Position numbers and translations under genes: made by a program
Shown: one piece after another, positions 54,328 through 61,543 of the stretch
How positions within the stretch are numbered: position 1 is the first letter of the stretch
Layout of the letters: each line of letters opens with the position of its first letter
Assembly: GCF_026427355.1 (NCBI RefSeq)
Contig: NZ_CP102664.1
Span: 3,351,501-3,415,500 of the forward strand
DNA length: 64,000 bases
Direction: 5' to 3'
Source: Sphingobium sp. JS3065
Lineage (GTDB): Bacteria; Pseudomonadota; Alphaproteobacteria; Sphingomonadales; Sphingomonadaceae
The notes under the pieces: generated by a model
Told to the model about the DNA's origin: nothing
What the model saw: only the letters and a program-made list of their open reading frames with translations
Databases searched by the model: none

Positions 54328-55602
54328 CTATTCTTCGGCAGGAATTTGCGCTGCCTTTACTTCGATTGCGGCAAGCATCGTTCTGACGGCGTCGCGCCAT
54401 TCTCCTTTAGGAAGTTCGACGGCGATGGTACCCTGCTGACACTCATTTAACCATCTAGCCGTGATATTGGCCAGTTCGATGGCGGTGGCTTGGGCAGGAA
54501 AGAAGCGCACGCCCTTGCCGTCATGTATGCGAAACACCGCGAGATCGCGTGCAAGGACGGGTTTGCCGTGGCCCAGTGCCTCTATTAGGGGTAGTCCGAA
54601 GCCTTCGGCAAGCGAGGCTATGACGACACCCGTGCACGTCTGATAGATTGTGAGAAGCTCGGCGTCGTTAACATCTTCAAACCAAAGCAACCGATCTCCA
54701 TATTCGGGATCGCCGACGATCAAGTCGCGCAACGCTTGGACCTTCCACCCTAGGCGACCGACCAAGACCAGTCTCTCAGGTCGGCCTTGCTGCCATAGAA
54801 TATTGAAGGCAGCGATGATGTCACGGTGGCCTTTGCGAGGTTCTAGAGTGCCAACCATCAGCACGAAGGGTGTCGCCGTATCGATGCGGGACGGGATGGC
54901 CTGAATGTTTGTGGTGTCGTGCGCTTCCACAATGGAATGTCCCATGGGCAGAATTTGCGTGCGATAGCCTTGCTGTAATCCATACCTACAGGCCAACGCC
55001 TTGCGCAGTTCAATGTCGGTTTGTGCCGAGTTGCACAGAAAGCCATCGGCTAGGCCCGCTATGATGCTCAGCCATGCTCGATAGCGAATAACGGTATTGT
55101 GAGAGAACCATTCGGGGTGGTTGAGCGGCAATAGGTCATGGACGAGAAACCACAATGTGCCGCCAGCTCGCCGAAAGCGGGCAAGCTGACGACGATGGCG
55201 CCGTACTTCGTTAAGTGAATAATCCAGACCGACAAAGACATCGCCGGGCCGTGCTGCCATTTTGTTGCCGAAAGGGTTACCGGGATCGAGAAGGGGCCAC
55301 GCGATCTCACAATAAGGTCCTTTTCCTGGTGCGGCGACGAAGCGGATGTCCCACTGGGTAGGTGCTTCGGCCACCAGCGCACGCGCGAGTGCGCGGACCA
55401 CGCGTTGAATCCCGGTTTTTGCATCATGGCCGCTGATAACCGCCATATCGACGAATAGCCGTCGTATGGCGGCTGGTGCTGGGCAGGACCGTGCCTCGTG
55501 TGGGCCTTGCTTACGGATGAACCGGACATAGAGGCTGCGGAACGTTCTCGAACAAAGCATCTGCTCAATGCGATAAGGAAGAAGTTCAAGAAATGTTCGC
55601 AT
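54328..55602 (-). CDS. Family 4 glycosyltransferase
   Basis: A 424-residue GT4 protein. LFVDMAVISGHDAKTGIQRVVRALARAL lies near residue 47, VLMVGTLEPRKGHRDIIAAFNIL near residue 245, and the nucleotide-sugar motif IASLAEGFGLPLIEALGHGKPVLA near residue 330. These are typical for GT4 mannosyl- or rhamnosyl-transferases of O-antigen and capsule clusters. ATG at 55602 is used; a TTG at 55638 would overlap the ABC ATPase gene. It lies between the exporter genes and the methyltransferase. Confidence 0.88.
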   Translation of the reverse strand: MRTFLELLPYRIEQMLCSRTFRSLYVRFIRKQGPHEARSCPAPAAIRRLFVDMAVISGHDAKTGIQRVVRALARALVAEAPTQWDIRFVAAPGKGPYCEIAWPLLDPGNPFGNKMAARPGDVFVGLDYSLNEVRRHRRQLARFRRAGGTLWFLVHDLLPLNHPEWFSHNTVIRYRAWLSIIAGLADGFLCNSAQTDIELRKALACRYGLQQGYRTQILPMGHSIVEAHDTTNIQAIPSRIDTATPFVLMVGTLEPRKGHRDIIAAFNILWQQGRPERLVLVGRLGWKVQALRDLIVGDPEYGDRLLWFEDVNDAELLTIYQTCTGVVIASLAEGFGLPLIEALGHGKPVLARDLAVFRIHDGKGVRFFPAQATAIELANITARWLNECQQGTIAVELPKGEWRDAVRTMLAAIEVKAAQIPAEE

Positions 55603-55634
55603 GTCTATTTCACGGAAGTCCCGCTTCGATGCTC

Positions 55635-56300
55635 TCAATTTTCGCCTATGTGCAAATTGTGCAGATGAGCTGCATAAGCCTGGTCGAATTCAGTGTAGAA
55701 TATCAGGTCACCTTCGTGAAGTACGGCGAAGCGCTGGCAGTGTCTGCGAACATATTCGAGATCGTGCGAAATAATCAGCATTGCGCGGTCAGCTCTCTTG
55801 GTGAAAAGTTCGTTCTCGCACTTTTCATAGAACTTAGCGTCGCCTACAGCGGTGATCTCGTCGATCAAATAGCAGTCAAACTCGATAATCATAGATATAG
55901 CGAAGGCTAGGCGTGCGCGCATCCCTGATGAATAGCTGCGCACCGGTTCTCTTAAGTAGGCGCCAAGATCGGTGAAGTCGTAGACAAAATCGAAGTTGCT
56001 CTCAGCGCTTTGCTTGTAGATCCGGCTGATGAAACGAACATTATCGAGGCCCGTAAGGGCATTCTGGAAAGCGCCGCCAAATGCCAGCGGCCAGGATACC
56101 GACATGTCGCGGGTGATTTTACCCGAAGTTGGCTGTTCAGCACCACTGATTAAGCGTACCAGTGTAGATTTGCCGGCACCGTTCCGTCCCAATATACCAA
56201 GCTTTTCGCCGCGGTGCAGCGTGAACGAAATATCGTTTAAAACTACGCGGTCGCCTGCCCGGGTGGGATAAAGTTTATGAATATTGTCGAGCTGAATCAT
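55635..56300 (-). CDS. ABC-type polysaccharide exporter, ATP-binding subunit (KpsT-like)
   Basis: A 221-residue ATPase. Walker A is ILGRNGAGKSTLVRL near residue 42, the signature is YSSGMRARLAFAI near residue 134, and Walker B is FDCYLIDEITAVGD near residue 157. Its short size and lack of a C-terminal carbohydrate-binding extension place it with KpsT/CtrD capsule exporters rather than Wzt. The start at 56300 overlaps the permease stop by 4 bases. Confidence 0.92.
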   Translation of the reverse strand: MIQLDNIHKLYPTRAGDRVVLNDISFTLHRGEKLGILGRNGAGKSTLVRLISGAEQPTSGKITRDMSVSWPLAFGGAFQNALTGLDNVRFISRIYKQSAESNFDFVYDFTDLGAYLREPVRSYSSGMRARLAFAISMIIEFDCYLIDEITAVGDAKFYEKCENELFTKRADRAMLIISHDLEYVRRHCQRFAVLHEGDLIFYTEFDQAYAAHLHNLHIGEN

Positions 56301-57094
56301 TCGAGCGTAATCTTGCGGTTGGTGATTGCGACTTGAGATAATGCCAAGAGGGTGAGCGTCAAGCAACAGCCGACCATGTAAGGAAGATCATAACGAGCAT
56401 GCACTAGGCTGCCGAAATAGCCCTCCCGTACCAATTCCACGCCATTTACCATTGGCACGTAAAGTAGATACTTCTGCGCACCTGGCGGCATAGCATCGAC
56501 CATAAACGCGGCGCCAGAGAGCGGGAAGGCGAGATACGAAACGGGATGCCAGATTTTCTCCACCAATTCGGTTCTCTCGGCAAGTGCGCCCAAGAAAATC
56601 GCGAGCGATGATCCGAACCATGCAATAAGTGACCATCCTGCTGCGATCGTGAGGACGTCCTGTGGCGGCTCAAGCCACCCGATATAAATATAGAATAGTG
56701 ATAAAGTGACAAACGAGATCGTCGCGCCACCGCCTTCGAGGATCAAACGAGCGATAAAGATGTCAATTACGCGGACGTTACGGTGAAACATCAGGGCAAG
56801 ATTGGGGTTGACCGAGCCAATGCAACGCGCCGGCATGTTTCGCCACAGCAGGACGGCCGAATAGCCAGTCAGCGCAAAGGCGACGATAGGAAGGTCTGAT
56901 CCATGCAGTGCTTTGGTCATCGTCCAGAGGATCGTGACGCCAGTGGTAAAAACCATTGGCTCCACGAACAGCCACAGAAAGCCGATGTTGTGCCGGCCAT
57001 ATCGCGTCAGTATCTCGCGCATCAGCAGCGCGTGGATCACACGCCACTGCACGCTGGCGCTGCGGCCGATCTCTGAAAGCTGGAGGAAGGCCAT
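56297..57094 (-). CDS. ABC-type polysaccharide exporter, permease subunit (KpsM-like)
   Basis: A 265-residue ABC-2 permease with about six membrane segments. The N-terminus has the family pattern VIHALLMREILTRYGRHNIGFLWLFVEPM. SYLAFPLSGAAFMVDAMPPGAQKYLLYVPMVNGVELVREGYFG is the conserved late segment. It should form the inner-membrane channel with the ATPase encoded just downstream. Confidence 0.92.
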   Translation of the reverse strand: MAFLQLSEIGRSASVQWRVIHALLMREILTRYGRHNIGFLWLFVEPMVFTTGVTILWTMTKALHGSDLPIVAFALTGYSAVLLWRNMPARCIGSVNPNLALMFHRNVRVIDIFIARLILEGGGATISFVTLSLFYIYIGWLEPPQDVLTIAAGWSLIAWFGSSLAIFLGALAERTELVEKIWHPVSYLAFPLSGAAFMVDAMPPGAQKYLLYVPMVNGVELVREGYFGSLVHARYDLPYMVGCCLTLTLLALSQVAITNRKITLE

Positions 57095-57103
57095 CTTCGC
57101 GCC

Positions 57104-58213
57104 TCAGTCCTTGTGTTCCAGCATCCCGGCCAGAAGCATGCTCAATATCCCCCATGCTACAAGGCCCAGGATCAGCGTAGAAAGGATGCCCCGCATTCTA
57201 CGCGGTTCGATCGGTTTATCGGGCACGTTTGGCTCGACGATCCGTTCGACGTAGGCCTGTTTGCGCCTTGCTTCGTTTCGTGCCTCCTCAAGTGAGGCCA
57301 TGGCGCTGGCCAGTTGTTTTTCGGTGAATTGGTTATCCAGTAACAACCTTTGATACTGCGCGCCGAGTGACGACAGGGACCGTGCGCCACCTGCGACTTG
57401 GCTAGTTTGCTCATTGATTTCGTCGGAGAGACCCTTGATCCGAGTTTCAAGTGCTTCAATCTGCGGATTTTCAGGAGCAAATGTGCGCAACTCGCGCAAT
57501 TGAGTGCGCGTAGCGATCAGTTGGTCTTGAAGCTTAGAAACCATCTGAAGTTGGATCGTGGCTTGCTTCTCGGGGTCAACTATACCCTGCCTGTTGCGGT
57601 AGGCAGACAGCGCGATAGCGGCGTCCTGAGCCTTCTTCTTTGCTTCATCAACTTCCGTTTGCGCGAAGCGGATAAGATCCTGGCGGCCACGTGTATTGAG
57701 CTTGTTGACGGTCGCCTCGACCATTTCAAGAAGATGCTCATTAAAGCGATAAGCGTCCCGCGCTGAATAGGCATGCATTTTTAACGTGACAACCGCGGAG
57801 GCGGTATCATGCTGAACCTCGATCTTCTTCTGATAATATTTGTAGAGATCCTCGAACGTCCCGTCGGTGCCACTCGCATTGTAGCGATCGAAGAACGAGA
57901 CGGAGGAAGCCCCGTATGCATTGGCGAAATCTTGGCGCCGGTTCAACGCCTGCAGTGCATCGCGTGAGAGGATGTAGTCTTTGGCTGCGTAGATTTCGTC
58001 GTTTGCGTTGGCAAACCCGCTGCTTTTGAGCAGCATGCCCAAGCCGCCCATTGACGGTTTCTCCGGGCTGCGCACGACAAACTGCGATTCCGAAACATAG
58101 ACATCGGAAGCGAGCACTCCGAAGTAAACGATGGACAGAGAGGTGGGGATAAGTACCGTTATCCAGAACAGAGGGCCGCTGGATTTGATCCTTCCGATTA
58201 CCTTATTTATCAT
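57104..58213 (-). CDS. Capsule export periplasmic adaptor (KpsE/CtrB-like, PCP-3)
   Basis: A 369-residue protein with membrane helices near both ends (residues about 14-35 and 340-362) and a long helical periplasmic part between (about 160-310) with heptad character. Family stretches are SESQFVVRSPEKP, and the C-terminal VPDKPIEPRRMRGILSTLILGLVAWGI. These proteins couple ABC export to the outer-membrane channel. It is the first gene of the minus-strand polysaccharide operon; the promoter must lie between 58214 and about 58760. Confidence 0.9.
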   Translation of the reverse strand: MINKVIGRIKSSGPLFWITVLIPTSLSIVYFGVLASDVYVSESQFVVRSPEKPSMGGLGMLLKSSGFANANDEIYAAKDYILSRDALQALNRRQDFANAYGASSVSFFDRYNASGTDGTFEDLYKYYQKKIEVQHDTASAVVTLKMHAYSARDAYRFNEHLLEMVEATVNKLNTRGRQDLIRFAQTEVDEAKKKAQDAAIALSAYRNRQGIVDPEKQATIQLQMVSKLQDQLIATRTQLRELRTFAPENPQIEALETRIKGLSDEINEQTSQVAGGARSLSSLGAQYQRLLLDNQFTEKQLASAMASLEEARNEARRKQAYVERIVEPNVPDKPIEPRRMRGILSTLILGLVAWGILSMLLAGMLEHKD

Positions 58214-58763
58214 TCGCAAATGTGCTCGCGTTCCTGCCCGTGTTCATATTCCAGGTAGCGCCGCCCGCACAAGGACCATCGTGGATCCGGGGAAAGGAGC
58301 CTACCCTGCAGACTATCCAGAAGCGGACCCCTCTGAGTGTCGGCGGGTATGTAGCGGCCATCTTGCTTAAGGTCCAGCCTGATCCGAGGCGAAGGCGACC
58401 CGCGATCTGAATGTAAACAAGGACGTGCTGCGCAAGTCGATCGCGCAGCGAAGAGGTCTTAATTTATGTTAACCACAGCCCTCCTTTTCCATGCTGACAG
58501 CATGATGAGGTCGACAGGGGGAAAGGAAAAAAAGGAAGAAACAGGACGCGCAGTTCCTGTGTCCCGAATGCATCTTTTGGTAAAAAACGCAAATCCGCTT
58601 TGCCCTTTAACGGTTCGGTAAGAACCGAACCTTACTCGCTTTAGCGAAGCCCTTCTTTTTTCCTTTCTCCCTTGCTCTTCCTGACCGCTGCTTTTGAAGT
58701 TGTCCGCGCCGGCACATGGCCGGCGCAGGATGAACTCGAAGCATTTGTTCGCTTCGCGAGCGT
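58214..58763. other. Gap between polysaccharide operon and mobile-island genes
   Basis: No convincing gene is seen in these 550 bases. It contains a perfect hairpin GGTTCGGT-AAGA-ACCGAACC (58612-58631) and a second, TCGCT-TT-AGCGA (58637-58648), followed on the plus strand by CCCTTCTTTTTTCC. A purine-rich tract lies at 58516-58538. The promoter for the KpsE-like gene should be here. This is also the likely edge of the integrated island. No tRNA gene or direct-repeat attachment site was recognised. Confidence 0.45.
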
Positions 58764-59312
58764 TCAGGCGAACATCCTTACGATGGTCGCATCGGCCTGA
58801 TCCGGTATCGCGTCTGCGAAGGACGACCCTCGCGGCATGAGGTGCGCGGCCGGCAGTGGCCCCTCTGCCGTGACCAGCGTCGTTTCGCGCCAGCGACGGG
58901 CGGCGCGTTCGACGCCCGCCTTGATCTTGCTGCGCGGGGGAAGTGGCTTTGCCATGAGCAGATGGCGCGGACCGACCGTCCAACGATGCTGCGACGTCAC
59001 CAGGTCGATCGGCGCTTCTTCGCTGGCAGCGTATAGCTGCACGCGCAGATGCCAATCCACATATTGGGTTTGGCGCAGGGCGAGCGAAACGCTGATCGGT
59101 TCAAGGGAGTCGGTGCCGAAGTTCACATGAACGACGTCGTTGCCGCTTTCCTGAACCAACTGGCAGATCCAGTTTGCACCTTCAACGTCGCGTTCGCCTC
59201 CCGAGCAGAAGGCGATGGTGTGCGCAGTCGGCGCGAACTGCGGATAGCCCATCAGGCCACGAAGGGCGAAAGTGGCGGCGTTGATCATGCTTTGGGTGTG
59301 GTGAATAGTCAT
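58764..59312 (-). CDS. Unrecognised 182-residue protein
   Basis: I do not recognise this protein. It has no signal peptide or membrane helix. The first 80 residues contain TIAFCSGGERDVEGANWICQLV, followed by VHVNFGTDSLEPISVSLALRQTQYVDWHLRVQLY. The C-terminal part is basic. The start at 59312 is supported by AGGAAGGA upstream. It is the most distal of four minus-strand genes downstream of the relaxase gene, so it probably belongs to the same mobile island. Confidence 0.65.
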   Translation of the reverse strand: MTIHHTQSMINAATFALRGLMGYPQFAPTAHTIAFCSGGERDVEGANWICQLVQESGNDVVHVNFGTDSLEPISVSLALRQTQYVDWHLRVQLYAASEEAPIDLVTSQHRWTVGPRHLLMAKPLPPRSKIKAGVERAARRWRETTLVTAEGPLPAAHLMPRGSSFADAIPDQADATIVRMFA

Positions 59313-59387
59313 CGCACATTCCTTCCTGGGCCAGCGGCCCATTTATTTCATTTTCCGTCCCGTCTTAGGACGCATTTCTTTTCTCTT

Positions 59388-59921
59388 TCAGATGGTTGGT
59401 GCGAGCGCGCCGATGCGCGCAGTCTCGGTCGCGAAGGCGGTGCGCAGGGCGTCGTCGCGATAGGCGAGCCAGTCCCGATGATAGGGACGGTGTGCGCAGT
59501 TTTCGGCGATGAAGGTCGCGAGACGCATTTTCGCTTCAAGGGCTGACGCGCCTTCGCCCGCCATGTCGCGCCAGAGCATGAGGATCATGGCCGTGGTTAA
59601 CGTGTCGCCCTCCGCCACCGCACGGACAGACGACCATTTACCATTTTGCATGAGCCGCGACACGAGATCGGCGCGGCAGACCGTCTTGACCGGGATGGAT
59701 AGCCGTGCGGCCACTTCGGCGAGATGGACGGGACCGGCTCCGGCGCAGACCTCGCTCATCAGGTCGCGATGGCCGGATTCGTGCCGCCGCCATGGAGAGA
59801 GCAGGCCCTTGAGGACGTCCGGCACGCGCGGGGTCGATATGCATGGGATATTCTCCAAGAGAGGGTGGCGGAGGTTGGGGTGGAAGCCCCGGCACGATGC
59901 GGCGCATCGTGCCGGGGGCAT
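59388..59921 (-). CDS. Unrecognised protein of up to 177 residues
   Basis: No family recognised. The core (about residues 50-177) looks globular and helical: GPVHLAEVAARLSIPVKTVCRADLVSRLMQNGKW could be a winged-helix-like DNA-binding segment, followed by ALEAKMRLATFIAENCAHRPYHRDWLAYRDDALRTAF. No ribosome site supports the ATG at 59921, so a later start (TTG 59858 or GTG 59825) is possible. It is downstream of the gene at 59942. Confidence 0.55.
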   Translation of the reverse strand: MPPARCAASCRGFHPNLRHPLLENIPCISTPRVPDVLKGLLSPWRRHESGHRDLMSEVCAGAGPVHLAEVAARLSIPVKTVCRADLVSRLMQNGKWSSVRAVAEGDTLTTAMILMLWRDMAGEGASALEAKMRLATFIAENCAHRPYHRDWLAYRDDALRTAFATETARIGALAPTI

Positions 59922-59941
59922 TGAAAATCGTCGGTCGATGA

Positions 59942-60601
59942 TCAGTCGTGGTCAGAAATCGGCATGGCCGCGCGCCATGCCTCCAGCGCGCGCACTGCCC
60001 GCGCCGCCATCGGATCCACAGCGAAGTCGGCAAACTGCCTCGCCCAGGCCAGCCAGCCAGCGATCGCTTCCTGTTTCAGTTGCGGGATCGCGATCTCGGC
60101 ATCAGGCAACAGCGACAAGGGCACCGTCGAGTGGCAGTCCGCGACCTGAACACCAGCATCGCAGATGCAGGGTACCGGTAGCGCGCGGGCCTGACGCAGA
60201 TACCATGTGTCGGCTGCGGGCAGTTCCCGCCAGCGGCCTGCGGTATCGCCCGCCGCCGCCGCCAGGAGGGGATGTCGTTCCGGATCGGCGAGCGCGGCCA
60301 GACGCCGTGCCGCTGGCCACCATTTGTCCCAGGTGACGATCGCGCCATCGTCCGGCACCCGATCATTCAGCCAGTCCAGCAGATCGGTGACGATGTCTCC
60401 TGGCTGGAGGTAAGTTGCATCGGCTTCAATGCTGAAGCCGCCGTCGAAGTCCGGCTGGACCGATAGCAGGCCGATGCCAGCCAATATCCGGCAATCCGGG
60501 CGGTGGCGCATACCGTGGCAACAGCCGGCGGTCCGCAAGCTGATGGCGATGCTGCGGGGCGCAAAGCCCCGATGCATGATCGAGAGATCGATCAATTCCA
60601 T
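59942..60601 (-). CDS. Unrecognised protein, probable paralogue of its upstream neighbour
   Basis: A 219-residue protein without signal peptide. The segment LLDWLNDRVPDDGAIVTWDKWWPAARRLAAL near residues 76-106 parallels FLAWIDDRLSDDQATLSMYGPGCVVQLLGQL of the protein at 60648, at a similar position. The start at 60601 follows AAGGA. The C-terminal half contains two cysteines (PCICD) and is otherwise helical. The domain pattern faintly recalls DEDD-type exonuclease folds, but I cannot assign acidic catalytic residues with confidence. Confidence 0.6.
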   Translation of the reverse strand: MELIDLSIMHRGFAPRSIAISLRTAGCCHGMRHRPDCRILAGIGLLSVQPDFDGGFSIEADATYLQPGDIVTDLLDWLNDRVPDDGAIVTWDKWWPAARRLAALADPERHPLLAAAAGDTAGRWRELPAADTWYLRQARALPVPCICDAGVQVADCHSTVPLSLLPDAEIAIPQLKQEAIAGWLAWARQFADFAVDPMAARAVRALEAWRAAMPISDHD

Positions 60602-60647
60602 GGAAATATCCTTCGATAGGGACGCGCCCGCAGGCGCGGCAGGCGTG

Positions 60648-61298
60648 TCAGCCAGCGATGGGGAAAAGACTGCGCTCGTGCGCACGGGTGGAGGCGCGAT
60701 CGGTATCGCGCAGCCACTGGACCAGATGCCGGTGGAGGATCGTGGCCAGCTCCCGGCCAAGGCCGCTCTTGCGTTCGATCGCGGCGACCGTCATCCGCCA
60801 TGTCGCGATCGCATCGATCTCGGCATCCACGGCGATCTGGTCGATGTCGTCCTTGACCCAGGCGACGAAGCGCTCAGCCGGATCGGTCGATGCGCAGGCG
60901 ATGTGGGCCTGAGCGCAGGCTTTATGGAGGGAGATGAAGCGCCTTCTATCTTCGATCTGCAGGCAGATGATGGGCTGGTTACCCCTGCCTGCCAGGCTGC
61001 GGAAGCCAGAAGAATAGACGATGTCCGGCAGTTGCCCGAGCAGTTGGACGACGCAGCCCGGCCCGTACATTGACAGGGTAGCTTGATCGTCGCTCAGGCG
61101 ATCATCGATCCACGCGAGAAACTTCTGCGGGGGTTGGTTGGGCGGCAGGATGAAGGAAGACAGGTCGAAGCTGACCTTTCCGGCGACGACTGTCACGGTC
61201 AGCGCGGCAGCGCCGACCGCAATGTCGCCGGCGGCGGCCGGATGACCGGCATTGATGGTGACGGGCGTAAATGCGGTGATGGTATGGGATGGGAGCAT
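60648..61298 (-). CDS. Unrecognised protein, probable paralogue of its downstream neighbour
   Basis: A 216-residue protein. The first 50 residues are beta-rich (ITAFTPVTINAG, VGAAALTVTVVAGKVSFDLSSFILPP). The [FL]xxW[IL]xDR[LV]xDDxA motif shared with the gene at 59942 follows near residues 66-80. The C-terminal part has DPAERFVAWVKDDIDQIAVDAEIDAIATWRM. The start at 61298 follows GGAGATC. It is first of four small genes after the relaxase. Confidence 0.6.
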   Translation of the reverse strand: MLPSHTITAFTPVTINAGHPAAAGDIAVGAAALTVTVVAGKVSFDLSSFILPPNQPPQKFLAWIDDRLSDDQATLSMYGPGCVVQLLGQLPDIVYSSGFRSLAGRGNQPIICLQIEDRRRFISLHKACAQAHIACASTDPAERFVAWVKDDIDQIAVDAEIDAIATWRMTVAAIERKSGLGRELATILHRHLVQWLRDTDRASTRAHERSLFPIAG

Positions 61299-61543
61299 GA
61301 TGATCTCCGATGGGCGCACGACCGCACACCGCCTTGGGACGGTAGGGCGATCATGTGCAGGCTGGGATACCGGCGTTGCCGGTGAGTGAATGAAGGCTGG
61401 AAGCAGCGCAGGCTTGCGCCTGTTCTATTTTCCTTCTTCCAAAACCTTCGACTTCACTGCTGTTCAGAACACCCGCCAGCGGCGCCTTTTCCATGCTGCC
61501 TACAGGCTTGCAGCACCGATTCCGTGATGCCGATGCGGGCGTA

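Noticed and set aside
61369..61383. Hairpin ACCGGC-GTT-GCCGGT between the relaxase gene and the small genes
   Set aside because: Too short, and not followed by a T run on the transcribed strand, so it cannot be called a terminator or a transfer origin.
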